Shown here: positions 1 through 11,790 of the stretch, one piece after another
How the letters are laid out: every line of letters begins with the position of its first letter
Numbering within the stretch: position 1 is the first letter of the stretch
Source: Bisporella sp. PMI_857
Taxonomy: Eukaryota; Ascomycota; Leotiomycetes; Helotiales; Helotiaceae
Reading direction: 5' to 3'
DNA length: 64,000 bases
NCBI GenBank assembly: GCA_021307315.1
Contig: JAJSPD010000005.1
Coordinates: 310,001 to 374,000 of the forward strand
Made by a program: the position numbers and the translations under genes
The notes under the pieces: generated by a model
Database searches by the model: none
Told to the model about the DNA's origin: nothing
The model's input: the letters and a program-made list of their open reading frames with translations, nothing else

Positions 1-3000
1 CATGCCACCAAAAAAAGAGGGTTCTCTGTATGTTATTCCGTGATTTCAAGCAAGATTGGTGAGATTGCACTAGGCAAACACGTCACTTCAAAGCCCCACT
101 GAGCACAATCCGGTGAATAGAGCCACTCCGCGGTCAGCCAGCCAATACACCTCAACCTAGCACGGCTGGCCAGCACATACCAGAATCTTCTAGATTGAAT
201 AAGCATCGGGCGCAATTCGGTAGGCTGGATGGAAGGTTGGAAATAGTGAACACCGGTATTGATTAAATGCTGAGTCATCTTAACACCAGGCTTAGGCAGA
301 TTTTTGAATAGCTTAGATAGTGAACAGCCGATTGATGGGCAGCAGCGAATTAAGTGGATTACAAATTTGCAAGAGCATCAGGTAGGCTATGGCGGTAAAA
401 TTCCAGACCAGTTACCTGCCTTGAAGAGGTTGGGAAGCAGGGAATGATTCTAAAAACGTTTAGATGAGGGTCAAACGGTATTGTGAGGGAAAGAGTGGAT
501 GCTTGGCGGAAGCCTACGAGAGAACCAGAAATTTGCGCCTACCATACAAGTTGGTTGCATCGTTGGGTCTACTTCCAAGGAAAACGGGTCACAGCCGATC
601 ACAGTGCTGAATAGGAGTGTGGCTGGATGGAAATTAATCGTATGGCTGCAGCCTGGTTGTAGCGCTTTGGCAAAATCTATTACTATAACTAAAAAGCACA
701 AGCCTACGTGCAGCGTGCGAGTTTGTAGGAAGAGAGAATATATTTCATGGGGCTTGAAAGGATAACGGTGGACCAAGGGAACAGCCAATATCATTGTGGA
801 TATTGAGTTAGCCTCGGTTTTTTGTTCCACCAGGATTCACGGCGGAGTTCATTCTCTTCCTCCATAGCTCAAACCTGGAGTTTCTACATCTTCGCATGAC
901 ACACGCGATAGCTATAGGCGTCACATATTCGGACACCGAGAGGTCCTAACTACGTTATGCTGGTTACTCGAGGTGGAATATGTGGTGGAAATGAAGTTTC
1001 TGTAATAACTTCATCGCTTGTTACTATTTTAAAACGCAAATCCAAGACTATGGCGAGACTGAAGTTGTATCAGAGTTCTAGTGTGTCCCTCCGTCGGCGG
1101 AGCGTTACCTCATTGAGCAAATATTTCCAATCTCAATGTATATTGAGTCCACTGTGGCTCTTGCGTTTGTAGTGGATCTTCCCACTGCGGCGCAATAGAT
1201 GAGTAGCCTCAAATTTATCCTATTGACTCCTTTCAGGCAGCAATTGATACCAGCCTATCATTGCTTATCTTGTAGATCTCAGTATGAGGGATTGGCACGA
1301 TCTTGTAGACAAGAAGCATGCTTACCGGTCATTCTTCCGCACCGGAACATTGCCGTAGACAATATAAGATTAACCGGAGAATACTAGTCAACTTCCATGA
1401 TGGTTTATCGTTAGGTTTGTGGGATGAATAGAATGATTGGTGAGTACACAAAACGAAAGTATGCTTACAAAGGACGGATTCGGAGCTAGTCGTCAGCATA
1501 TTTAGATGATGAAGGATCATCGTGAAGAAAGAATTTTCAACAAGCGGTCCGCCAGAATTCAAACTACAGTCCCACAGAGGCATAGCAAAACTTTGATGAA
1601 CGACATAGGTCTCACCGCAGAACGCCAGCCTGGGGTATCCGTTTACGATCATCAATAGTTCATGCACAAGCGTATGGGCTTGATGAAACCTGTTGTTCGT
1701 ATTCTTGAAACAGAAAAAACGTGAGGAGAGTACGAATGAGGAAAATTGATAAATAGGCGGCTAGAATGCGACCCATGAGTTTTTCGAGCTGTGATGGAAC
1801 TTTGATGAGATTTTCAGGTCACAGCGCTGAACCACCGACAATAGCCATCCACCTATAATTTCTCACTGATAAAACATTAGACTATAAGAGTATAGGAGGT
1901 CAGCATATCCTTCGGTTTAAGGGCATATGCTCATGGAACAGGAGGAAGATCGTTTGTAGGGGTTACTCTATAATACTCTGCAGTTATAAATTCGTCAACC
2001 AACAACGCAGTCCCAAACTTAGTGATGTTTAAGATCTCATTGCAGAAGGAAAAAAGAACCTCAGGGAAACTATTGCCTTCGATAGCCGAATTTCAAGCTT
2101 TGTGCGTCATTGAAGCTTAACCAGATCTTCGGAATGGCTAGGCCGGATGTCTTTATCTCGCTTTACCATTTGAACTCACCGGATTCCTGAGAACGAAGCC
2201 AAGATTCTAATAGTTGCTAGCGTGCTGGATTTAATCAAACGGGTGGTACATTACCAACGCGAATAGTTCGTGGGTTTAAGCGTTTCGTAGAATCCTTGTT
2301 AAATTCTCCGCGATGGCGAACTGTTTGCGGACTTGGGTTGGAATAGGGGGAGCGACACGTGATTATCAACTTGAAGGGGTTATAGGTTGTTTTGAAGCAC
2401 CTAGATCACTAGAAATACCTTCTGGGGGTAACAAATGTTGATATAAAAGCAAAACCTTTGCAGAAACCTCTATTGGAAAGCCATGTCGCTATATCAGGGT
2501 TACGCTGCATTGTTGTGCTCAGGTTAAGAAGCGAGAAGTTTTGGCACGTGATAATTTGGCCCCCAAGGCTGCACACCTTAAGTCTTGAGAGCTCCACAAA
2601 ATTTGTCACTTTCGGTCTGAATTTCTTCTTACTGAATTGAAGTATGATTTTGCAATTGACTATTCGATAAGTCTTTCCAACAAAATGAGTACAAGATTAA
2701 CCGATCCAATTGATACTCTTTGCTTGACGCAGAATATATAAGGCGACTAAATTTCAGGCCACAACGTGGCTTAGCTTCCAGCCTCGCCTTTCTGGTTGCA
2801 GCTGGTTGCCTTATTTCGACATCCCCACTCAATCTAAGTATCATCGAATCTGCCCAGAAGCACCTTGGATGATCAGGAGAGGCAATCTAAGAACCTGAAG
2901 AAGTCGCTGAGTCGCGAAGAGGAAATAGAAACCAGCGTCTTATTGTGTTCACAAGGCTGTTTGGGCAAGGGTGACTTGGTCAGGCCGAGAAAGCGCGCAC

Positions 3001-3116
3001 GAGGCTCTTAGGTAGCAATTGAACCCACCTCAGCACCAACAACCTGATAAGGGGCTGAACGGTCATCAAAGTGGTTACCTCCAACGCGCTTCTGAATCCG
3101 CTGTCTTTTGTCTGAT
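1..3116. other. Gene-poor left flank
   Basis: I see no supportable gene here. Only short open frames without domain-like sequence or convincing splice partners occur. The last few hundred bases presumably contain the promoter of the nucleoside hydrolase-like gene that starts at 3117. Confidence 0.5.
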
Positions 3117-4745
3117 ATGGAAGCGGCGACTGGTCCATCTAGTCCATCGACGCCGAGTAGGAAAGATATCTCGCCACGCAAGGTGCGATCGGAACAAGTG
3201 CGCGGAGCTCGCATTGATAAAGCGCCTGCGAAGCGACAGTACTCTCTCACTGATTTCTCAAACAAGGTCAGCGAGAAGTTCAGGTCCTGGATGCCGCGTC
3301 GAAGTCAACGGCTAGCAATGGGGGCGACTCATGGTGTACCGTCAGTTGGTAACGGCGTGAATGATATTCAGGCATCGCCGACGGGGACATCTCATAGCTT
3401 TGATCCCAGAGAGCCTGGTTTGGTTCCGGAGGGGCTTTCAGCGGATGAAAAACTCATCTATAAGAGCCTTCTGAAGGTCGTTAAGGACCGTGAGGACCAT
3501 GTGGACTATGATGGTAAAGACACTCCAAGTGTCGTCGCGATAACGGATCTAGCAAAGGACTATGATGATCTAGCAGCGTTGGTAGTTCTGAAGGAATTAC
3601 ATCGCATAGGGGTTATCAGACTTGTCGGACTTGTGGCAAATCTAAACCCTTCCCAAAAGCGTGCGATATTCGGGAGAGGCGCATTAAATTCACTGCAACT
3701 TCTAGATGTACCTATCGCAAGAGGTACCACTGGATACACAAGGACTGCTTATCAAGGACCCGACATCAAAGGCAGGGCCGGAACCAAACAGCATAAAGAA
3801 CTCGAGCACGAGTTCAAAGGGTACGATGATAGCAGAGGAATGGAGGAGTTTCCGGTTGATAATGTAAATGAAGAAATCCTTACAAAGGAAGGAGCAGGCG
3901 AAGAACTTCTCAAGAAGTTATTTTGCGAAGCTGCCGAGAGTGGAAGGAAGCTCACATTACTCCTTATTTCATCTCTTGAGGATATCTACACCTTTTTGAG
4001 AAGCGAACCAGATATTTTGAAGGATGGTATCAAAAATATTGTTTTGCAGGGCGGCTATAGCATTAAAGATGACAAACTTATCCCAGCTTCGGACGCTAAT
4101 AATAATCGCTATGATATGAAGGCTGCGGAAAAATTTCATGCATGGATGAAAGAGCACGAAATCCCTTCTGCAGTTTATACGAAAGTAGCCGCTTTCGCTA
4201 CCCCTTTGTATACGGATCTTTTCATTGAACTGGAGAAAACAGGTCATCCATTAGGAAAACACTTGAGAATGGTCCAGGTAGAGCAAGATCTCGCTTTCTA
4301 CATCGCTGCCTGTGAGAAGGACCCCAAGAAGCGATTTGCAGATTACATGGATCAGGAGTGGTTTTTGAAGTTCAAGACTTCGTGGTTTGATAACCTGGAT
4401 CCAGACAGCCCATCATATCTACCACGTAATCACCCACTATATCATGCACCAGATGCCCCATTTCCTGAGCTGAGAGCTGTCATCCCGTATCTCGACAAGG
4501 TTGTGGTTTACGATGCTTTGGCGGCACTGGGAACGGCTGGTACAGATGCATTAGACGAATTACAGGTTCTCACAGATGGTAATAATCAACCATCTGAAAT
4601 ACATCGTATCGTTGGCTTTGCAGGGCCACCCCCGGATACTGGTATACATCCAAAGCAGATGGCGACTGCTTTATCGGCACTTCTAAAAGGCTCACTCCTC
4701 GATAGCCAATCGCGAAGGAAATCTTCCGTAGAGATGGGATCCTGA
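3117..4745 (+). CDS. Nucleoside hydrolase-like protein with altered Asp cluster
   Basis: Single-exon gene of 542 residues. The frame is open from 3108, but the first ATG is at 3117. Residues 1-100 are Ser/Lys/Arg-rich and look disordered. The core from about residue 120 resembles inosine-uridine-preferring nucleoside hydrolases, which split ribonucleosides into base and ribose for purine/pyrimidine salvage. The segment ITDLAKDYDDLAAL at about residue 141 occupies the place of the family's DTDPGxDD metal site, and GLVANLN plus an NNRYDMKAA region follow as in the family. The usual second Asp of the cluster aligns with Ala here, so activity is uncertain. No signal peptide is evident, so a cytosolic location is inferred. 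It may belong to a fungal subfamily with another substrate. The superfamily call is fairly safe and the reaction is not. Confidence 0.7.
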   Translation: MEAATGPSSPSTPSRKDISPRKVRSEQVRGARIDKAPAKRQYSLTDFSNKVSEKFRSWMPRRSQRLAMGATHGVPSVGNGVNDIQASPTGTSHSFDPREPGLVPEGLSADEKLIYKSLLKVVKDREDHVDYDGKDTPSVVAITDLAKDYDDLAALVVLKELHRIGVIRLVGLVANLNPSQKRAIFGRGALNSLQLLDVPIARGTTGYTRTAYQGPDIKGRAGTKQHKELEHEFKGYDDSRGMEEFPVDNVNEEILTKEGAGEELLKKLFCEAAESGRKLTLLLISSLEDIYTFLRSEPDILKDGIKNIVLQGGYSIKDDKLIPASDANNNRYDMKAAEKFHAWMKEHEIPSAVYTKVAAFATPLYTDLFIELEKTGHPLGKHLRMVQVEQDLAFYIAACEKDPKKRFADYMDQEWFLKFKTSWFDNLDPDSPSYLPRNHPLYHAPDAPFPELRAVIPYLDKVVVYDALAALGTAGTDALDELQVLTDGNNQPSEIHRIVGFAGPPPDTGIHPKQMATALSALLKGSLLDSQSRRKSSVEMGS

Positions 4746-5573
4746 TTATATTTAAGATGCGCGTATAGAAGATGTCAAGATTAACCAACTACGAAATGCT
4801 GGCCTTCAAAAGGTACAGATTTTTTTAATTTGATGTGCTGATACTAATATTGAACAGACATATAAAATTTCGCAGTGAATGGGAATCTAATCTATTCAAT
4901 CTCCAACTTTTCTAGCAGCCTAACTAGCTTGCGCTCTTTTGCTGAGCAAAGCTACATATTTCGCTGTGATGACGAGATCGCCAAATGTTGGCCTTAGGTG
5001 GAGGATTACTTTGATTCGAAAAGATTCTATGGATACGATATCATTTATAAGATCTATCACCTGGTTGGCAGCGAAAAAATTGCTCCCAGAGAGCAAATGC
5101 TAGCATAATTTCACTAGAATGTACATATAGTACCACTTAAATTTATGAGTTTATCAATCCAATTTCCCAAACGTTCAAAAGCATTGGGAAGCCCCTGCTA
5201 CCAGTCATTTATACCCCCCGAGACTATAACATGTGACCGCAAATACAGACGGTGACCACAATTGACCAATAGGAATACCGCCCTTACCTTCACGCGCTTC
5301 CATGTCATCTAAAACGCTGAACTACCGGTTTCAAAATGTGAGACAAACAGACTATCGTTTGGGGGCCATTCCAGCCTCTTGGCCTACAAAGTTCCAAAAG
5401 GAGTTTAGCGCAGAAGCGATATAAAAATTGCCAGCGAGATCGCCTCGACTATCGGCAGCACAACATCAAATCACCGAGCTTTGTACAACGTTCAACCATG
5501 TACAAACGCAGGGAATCTCCTTTAAATCACCGATAGCCCTCAGCTGCATGCCTGGAGATCAAATGGTGATAGA
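4746..5573. other. Intergenic spacer
   Basis: About 0.8 kb between two plus-strand genes. It must hold the 3' end of the hydrolase gene and the promoter of the CorA-like gene. I see no reading frame or repeat of note. Confidence 0.5.
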
Positions 5574-7956
5574 ATGACGGGTATGCATTTCAAGGCCGGG
5601 CACGAGATGGAGAGCCCACGTGCCGATGAGCGGTTGAGCTCCAGCGATGTCCCTCTTGATCTGGGGAAGGAATCGAGGAGTATTGAGAAGGTGGTGCCGC
5701 CGAAACCGAATATACTGCCGAACAATAGCGCGTATGGGGATCAGTATGAGATTGGGGATGCGTATGAAGGGTGGGAGAGGCGAAAAGTGTGGGCGATTCC
5801 GGAGTATGTACTTTTTCCCTTTTTCAGGTGTTGAGAAATAGGGTGGAAGGAGGTCGTAGAAGGAGCGAATTGGACAAGATAGAATGAGAGAGGGATAAAA
5901 GCTAATTTGACAAGTGAGGATGCCAAGCCATATCTAAAATATGTGAAGAGAATCTCGGAGGGGTTTCCGCACTTGAGGGTGAGTGAGAGCTTTTGATGGA
6001 TTTCCTTTTCCAAGCAGTATTCTATAACCTCCATCTAAGCAAATTATTACCTGTAAGACATATCTCATGTCGAGACAAATGATCGGGTTTATTAGTCGTA
6101 TATATGCGTCTTCTCCTATACGCTTTGAACCAAATGTTCAGTGCTTCCACATGCAAACATATACTAACATCCTACAGTGGCTAGCTGATTTCATGGAAGT
6201 CTCAACCATGCCTAGCAAGTGGAAATTCCTGACCTCCTCCCAAATCTCGGATCGGGCAAAACGTACCCGCGTCGCCATGCTCGATCTCTCTCCTTCCTCG
6301 TCCACCCGTCTCGACATTCAGAACTCTGAAAAACTTAATCAACTCATCTCCGACCCAAATTTCAACCACAATCCTGAGCACGCACGGATTTTCATTCTAG
6401 AGGATCTAAGCAGGGACATGGTTGAGGTGTTTGGGGCCGCTTATGATATCGATCCCTTGTTTTTTAGGGGCCATTTGCTAGATTACCTATGGTATAATAT
6501 TCGGGATCCATGGGTTGACTTACCAGATCTGGAGGGTGTTGTTCAAGGGTATGCTTCTCTTCAACTTATAGTCACGCTCTTGCTGTTAGAGACGTTCAAT
6601 AGTAGTGGTTGAGCAAGTGTCTGATACTAATTACCTAATGTAGGAGAAATTTCTTCAACATCCGCTATATGATTCCTAAGTACTTTCAATCGCAGGACTC
6701 GATTGAACAAGCCGTTGAACAGCTTGGTGGCTGGAACGTCATCCGCCGGATCGAGCAAGAGCTGAGTTGGAAGATTCGGCTGAAGAGGAAGATTAAAGAC
6801 TCGACTGTAGGTGTTATACGGGGTAAGGCATCATTATGGATAAGGAGAAATAAAGAGGGCGAATCAGGTCTTCTAGGTAAGCTCCTGGCTTATTCCTCCC
6901 CATGCTTTAGCTTACACTTTACTTGTAGCGATTCTGGTCATGGACCCAACTCTCAGAGAAGGCTTTCCACTTTGGGGTACGTCAACATTCATTCCTCTCA
7001 ATTACCTTTTCCCTGAACCTACCATCTAACAAATTCTTATCCAGGCGGACCGCGTGCCCTCGCCGCAACACCATCCATGCATTCTCCCCTACCTCCGCCT
7101 CGGCCTTCACCAACATCCAACTTCGAGCGCCTCATCTCCTCCACTCTTTCCCTTCCTTCCCCTCTCCTAACCCACCTCCCATCCCAGCCTCTAACGCTTG
7201 CCCTTCCAATCCTCTCTCTCATCGCTGGGGAATGGCTCTCCGTAGTAACATATATAACCACAACCCTCACGAAAATCGAGTACGAGCTTGAGGATGTTCA
7301 ATACCGTGAATCATCGACCGGGCTCACGGGTTCCCTAGACAGGCTCCACCCTCTTCGTCGTCTGATGCCCGTTTATCGGAGCATGGTGGTGGAAGTCCTG
7401 TCCACGCTCTTGAACCCCGATTTGCCTCCACCTTCCGCACCCTCGTCACATATCCCAACCACGGATCAAACCCCCAACGACAACGGAAAGAGAATGCTGA
7501 AAAATCTGCACAACGACTTCAACAACATCCTCACCTCGCTCGACGCCCTGCAAACCCGAACACAAAACATCATTTCCCTCGCCACCACAAGTTCGTCTTC
7601 CCCTTCCCTCTCTCACCTCCCCAAGCCCCTCCGCACCCCTCTCCTAAAACCAAGCAAAGCAGCAAACTAACCCCGATGCGAAAACAGTAATCTCAATCGA
7701 AGAAAACCAGCGCGCAATGAAGATGAACGTCAACCTGGTGCGCGTGACCTACCTCGCGGTCATATTCGTGCCCATGGCGTTCGTCTCCTCCTTCCTGAGC
7801 ATGACGCCCGACCTGTCCGCGATCCGCGACACCGTCGGCGTGTATTTCGCGGTGGCGGTGCCGCTCACGGTGCTTTGCGTCGCGGCTGCCGATCCGAGGG
7901 GCGTGAGGAGGGTGTGGCGGTGGGCAGTTGGGAGGTCGGGGAGAGGCGGCGGGTGA
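5574..7956 (+). CDS. CorA-like divalent cation transporter, fungal type
   Basis: Seven exons: 5574-5803, 5915-5978, 6178-6548, 6644-6876, 6929-6976, 7045-7590 and 7688-7956. All phases close, giving about 586 residues. Intron 2 ends after a clear TACTAAC branch site. The long N-terminal cytosolic part is typical of fungal CorA-like proteins (segments such as RIEQELSWK, LLAILVMDP and the VISIEENQ-like IISIEENQ). It is followed near the C-terminus by two hydrophobic helices, VTYLAVIFVPMAFVSSFLSM and VGVYFAVAVPLTVLCVAA. CorA proteins form pentameric Mg2+ channels, with GMN after the first helix. Here the corresponding spot reads SMT, as in divergent fungal relatives, so the transported ion is uncertain. 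A plasma-membrane location is inferred. The start could also be the ATG at 5583. Confidence 0.82.
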
Positions 7957-8433
7957 TGGCTCGTAGAATAGGCCGGGTCGGGGCGCGGCAGGATGGATAT
8001 GATATTTGCGCATAGCGCGGCCGGATAAGGGTTTCATTTTATGGCTTATTATTCTTATGACATTTATAGACAAATTTTGATTTTTCGTTTCCACCTTGGG
8101 GTGATTTTAAGACTGAGGATTGATTGGTTGGTGGTAGGGAGAAAGTAAATGCTTGCTTTAATTTTCCGTATTAAACGTTTTGACTAAAAGTTCCCTTCCT
8201 CCCGTACTATTCCTACATACCTTGTTTCATAATATATTAGACCAAGCAAAAGGTTGATATAAAGTACAGTCCATGTGAAGGAGAACTCATGCTCGCTCAA
8301 TCCCAACGCCGTACGATGCATGTTTCCTTCTATTACACCGCCGTCATTTCCCGTTATATATAAACCCATCCATGTATACTACTTCTCAATACTCGATTTG
8401 CAAAGAAACCCCCTTCCCTATATGCCAGTCTAG
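7957..8433. other. Convergent 3' intergenic region
   Basis: This spacer lies between the stop of the CorA-like gene and the stop of the large minus-strand gene. It should contain both 3' untranslated regions. It is AT-rich with no coding signal. Confidence 0.5.
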
Positions 8434-11400
8434 TTAGTGCATGACGCTTTGTCTCCACCGTTCCACCATATCGAGCTGTCCTTGGTTCAGAGGCTGAAAA
8501 TCCATCATGCTCATCTGGTTCGGATATTGGTTCTGCATCATCATATGCGGCATGTTATAGCCCATCTGCATGCCGTTCCCATATTGCACCGCATAGGGGT
8601 TTGCATATTGCGGCATCATCTGGTTACCATAGCCATAGGGCAGGGTGGGTTGTGGAAACATCTGTTGGTTATTATACATATTGCCCATGTGGCCCGAAAA
8701 GTGCTGCTGTGGCTGTGGCCATTGATTCTGATAGCCGTTGTTGCGCATGGCAGCATGGGGGTCGGCAAATGCTTTCGGTCCTTGGACACGAGGTGCATTG
8801 AGATTGAGCATGCTGCTTGCTTTGTGAGCATCTGCTTTCTCCTGCATAGCAAGAAGACCGCTCAATCGCTTGCTATTGGAGGTTACACGACTAGCGCCTG
8901 TAGGGTGGGCTTGTAGAATATCTGCCATGCTGTGGCGTTTGTTCTGATTTGGTCGCCCGGCATCCGCAGCTGCGACTTCCTTTGCTTTCGCCTCTTTCTC
9001 GGCTTGCAGACGTTTCCGTCGCTGGCCCAAAGTTTCCTCTTCTTCAAGACCCGGTGAAGGAGGAATTATTTCCTTGCCCTTCCCTTTTGCGTCTTTAGCA
9101 ACCATTAAATCGCCTCCGAATTGACTCATCATTTCACTGGCAAAATCGCCACTTACAGGTCGCGCCTTTGGAAGTTTGTTCTCATCAGGTGCTTCGCCTT
9201 TGATGCGTCGGATGCGTTCAGCAAGCGTCTCTTCCTCATCCTCCGGCTGCTGTGTTGATAGATTCATCATGGTAGCCGCCCGTGGAGGCTGGGCTGGTCT
9301 CCCTAATAGACGATCTCGTCGTCGACTCAATGGTTCATTGTCCTCCATCTCGCGCCGCTCCATCAAGCCTAAAGGCCTGTTTAGTTCTTGGACCCGAGAT
9401 TTATTATTGTACAGCATAGCCAACGGAACATCATCGTCGTCATCTTCGGCGTCTTCCGGTTCTTGAGATGGATCCTCCCATGCCAGAGCGACACGCCTCT
9501 TGTTCCGTGTCTTCTTCTCAACCTGTGCTACGGCATCCAGTTCGAGAAGCGTGGAGTGGAGCCCATTAGGATATGCACTACCGATAGGTCGAGTTCGTTG
9601 TTTCTGCTGTTGCTTCCGAAGTTGCAGCTCAGCAAGGAGTGTCGTTGGCGCACCATAGTAGACCTCCTCCCCCTCCTGTTCAGACTCTTCACTATCCTCA
9701 GATACTGCTGCTTGTTCATCGGGTTGCTCATCCTCATTTGCTGGATCGGTGGCAGCAATGGTATTCCGGCGAAGCTCCTCAGGCTTAGAAAAATTGCTGC
9801 TGCTCGCCCGCCTAAATCCAAGTAAGTTGTTAAATGAGCTTGTGCGTCTCTTTGTCCTGTCATCAACGACTAGTAGATGAGTGCTACTCTTGCTCTTTCG
9901 ATCCTTGGCCCTTCCGTAAACCTCTGCACCAAGATGACCGGCGAAAGCATGGTCTGTAAATGCACTAACAGGAGCATGAGCTGATGCATCGAGAATACTG
10001 TCAAGCGTAGCTACAGCAGAGTTTTCCTTGACTTTGACAGTCTCGTTCATCGATGGGAGGTCGAAAAATGCTGTCGCTCTCAACTGAGGGGGTACGTGTT
10101 GCATATCCGTTGTAGTACGCCGGCCACCCATGGTAGCCCTTTGATGTTGAGCCATGTATTCCATATTCTGAATCCCATCGTCATCGGCCAAAGGCTGATC
10201 TTCGGTCTCTAGGACATCTGGAAGCCAAATTGCGGACTGACGAGCAGCAGGGGGAATACTGCTCAAAACTTGACTTCTCCTCTTATTCCTAGCCATTGAC
10301 GAAGGTGCTTTAGACAGCCTTTGTGGCAGGTTGAGCATCATTGGGACGGGTGCTGGATAATAAACCATCTGCTGGTTCGAATCGGGATCTATATATGTTT
10401 GTGGACGTTCGAGTCGATCTGCTGCAGAAGCCCTCCTTTGTCTCTTTTCAGCGTCAACACCCATCAATGAAAGTCGATCTCTTGATGTGTCCATCTTTGG
10501 TATATCATTTAATTCCCCATAATTGCTTCCCGCCATTGAGAGCCTATCCCTTGAAGCGTGCCTCCTTGGAATGTCATTCAGCTCGCCATAATTGCTTCCT
10601 GACATTGATAGTCGATCTCTAGATGTCCGCCGTAGGAGACTGCCATTATCTGAATCATTCTCAGCGACCGGCTCCAGTGGAAATTCAGAATGAACACCAT
10701 CAAAATCTGCAAATGCCTTTTGTGCTTGGTCAAATGTAGTTGTGGATGCAGACGTCATAGGTCGGTCCTCCTCCTGTTGATTTCTGGGTTTCTCGCCGTC
10801 CATGCTGAGCAAATCCACCACTGGTCGTGTGAGGGTACCCGAGTCTTCGTCTTGTTCCAAAATCGAGTGTGCCAGCGATCTCGCCGGTGTGCTGACGAAG
10901 GAGTCAAGCGGCCGACCCTCCAATTCAGGTTCAGGTCTCGTCCCGTATCTCGAGCTCTTAGATGCAGATCGTCCTCTGCCACTCCCTATCATCGACCCTT
11001 TAGGAGACATTGTGAACCCAGCAGGCGAGTAGCCTCCCGCTCGTGCTAGGTTGTTCGTATCCAATATCGAGCTGCCATTAGAGAGTTGCCTTGATATGTT
11101 TGGCGGTTCGCCAACTGGGGAAGACAGTAATGACGATCTGCGGCTGTCATTGCGCTTCTGCTCCATGTGCAGTTCGCGAATTGCGTCGTCAATTGAGGAC
11201 GTCATGCTGAGCCGCTCTGCTGTTCTTTCTAGATGCTCAATATTGCCAACATAAGCCCCCTGAAGAGCCTGTAGATCGGGTGTGGGATGTCTCAGGGCTG
11301 CACTTCGACCAGATGCAGTTCGCAGAAGAGGATGGGGTGCGGGCAATGGGGGTGAGGTGGTACTCGTAGTCTCAGATTTTGCTGCTGTGGCTTGCTCGTT

Positions 11401-11790
11401 CAGACGTGGCCGTGCTGCTCGCGGCCGCGTGATATTGACAGGCACGGTTGGAGAATAAAATGATGGTGGAGAGGACGGTTTTTGATTTTGCGACCGCGCT
11501 TTTGTGAACGGCCTTGGTTCGGCTTCTATTTCCTCGTAGTCGTCGTCTTCTACTATATCATAGCTTGATTTGGTGGTGGTCGTCAAATTCTCAAACATCT
11601 GACTTAAGGCGCCAGAGCTTGGAGAATTGAAATTCTCGTGATCCGAGCTTGAGATGCCATCGTCCGCATTGTGATTGTCTAAATATAGTGACAGGGGCGC
11701 CAAACGTGGAGAGGCTAAATGGCCAACTGGCGAAGACGATGTCGAATGGTGATCATGATTATCGGATTGCTGCAACGCATCGTAACCCAT
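8434..11790 (-). CDS. Uncharacterised 1118-aa low-complexity protein with SRDRLS repeats
   Basis: Single exon. I chose the ATG at 11790 because the 31 upstream codons are low-complexity with an Arg run, and MGYDALQQSD looks like a natural start. I recognise no catalytic domain. Much of the protein is Ser/Pro/Asp/Glu-rich and predicted disordered. Residues about 385-440 hold three tandem copies of a roughly 22-residue unit built around SRDRLSMxGSNYGELNDIP, a possible basophilic-kinase or 14-3-3 target. Residues 690-990 contain several charged helical stretches with the pattern ETLxxRRKRLQAEKEAKAKE. The last ~110 residues are Met/Asn/Gln/Tyr-rich and prion-like, ending in MVERWRQSVMH. A scaffold or RNA-granule role would be a guess. 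The long open frame makes it clearly a gene. Confidence 0.8.
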   Translation of the reverse strand: MGYDALQQSDNHDHHSTSSSPVGHLASPRLAPLSLYLDNHNADDGISSSDHENFNSPSSGALSQMFENLTTTTKSSYDIVEDDDYEEIEAEPRPFTKARSQNQKPSSPPSFYSPTVPVNITRPRAARPRLNEQATAAKSETTSTTSPPLPAPHPLLRTASGRSAALRHPTPDLQALQGAYVGNIEHLERTAERLSMTSSIDDAIRELHMEQKRNDSRRSSLLSSPVGEPPNISRQLSNGSSILDTNNLARAGGYSPAGFTMSPKGSMIGSGRGRSASKSSRYGTRPEPELEGRPLDSFVSTPARSLAHSILEQDEDSGTLTRPVVDLLSMDGEKPRNQQEEDRPMTSASTTTFDQAQKAFADFDGVHSEFPLEPVAENDSDNGSLLRRTSRDRLSMSGSNYGELNDIPRRHASRDRLSMAGSNYGELNDIPKMDTSRDRLSLMGVDAEKRQRRASAADRLERPQTYIDPDSNQQMVYYPAPVPMMLNLPQRLSKAPSSMARNKRRSQVLSSIPPAARQSAIWLPDVLETEDQPLADDDGIQNMEYMAQHQRATMGGRRTTTDMQHVPPQLRATAFFDLPSMNETVKVKENSAVATLDSILDASAHAPVSAFTDHAFAGHLGAEVYGRAKDRKSKSSTHLLVVDDRTKRRTSSFNNLLGFRRASSSNFSKPEELRRNTIAATDPANEDEQPDEQAAVSEDSEESEQEGEEVYYGAPTTLLAELQLRKQQQKQRTRPIGSAYPNGLHSTLLELDAVAQVEKKTRNKRRVALAWEDPSQEPEDAEDDDDDVPLAMLYNNKSRVQELNRPLGLMERREMEDNEPLSRRRDRLLGRPAQPPRAATMMNLSTQQPEDEEETLAERIRRIKGEAPDENKLPKARPVSGDFASEMMSQFGGDLMVAKDAKGKGKEIIPPSPGLEEEETLGQRRKRLQAEKEAKAKEVAAADAGRPNQNKRHSMADILQAHPTGASRVTSNSKRLSGLLAMQEKADAHKASSMLNLNAPRVQGPKAFADPHAAMRNNGYQNQWPQPQQHFSGHMGNMYNNQQMFPQPTLPYGYGNQMMPQYANPYAVQYGNGMQMGYNMPHMMMQNQYPNQMSMMDFQPLNQGQLDMVERWRQSVMH

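Noticed and set aside
10355..10385. Possible tRNA T-loop-like sequence (GGTTCGAATC)
   Set aside because: It is inside the coding exon of the large protein and no acceptor stem or anticodon arm can be paired.
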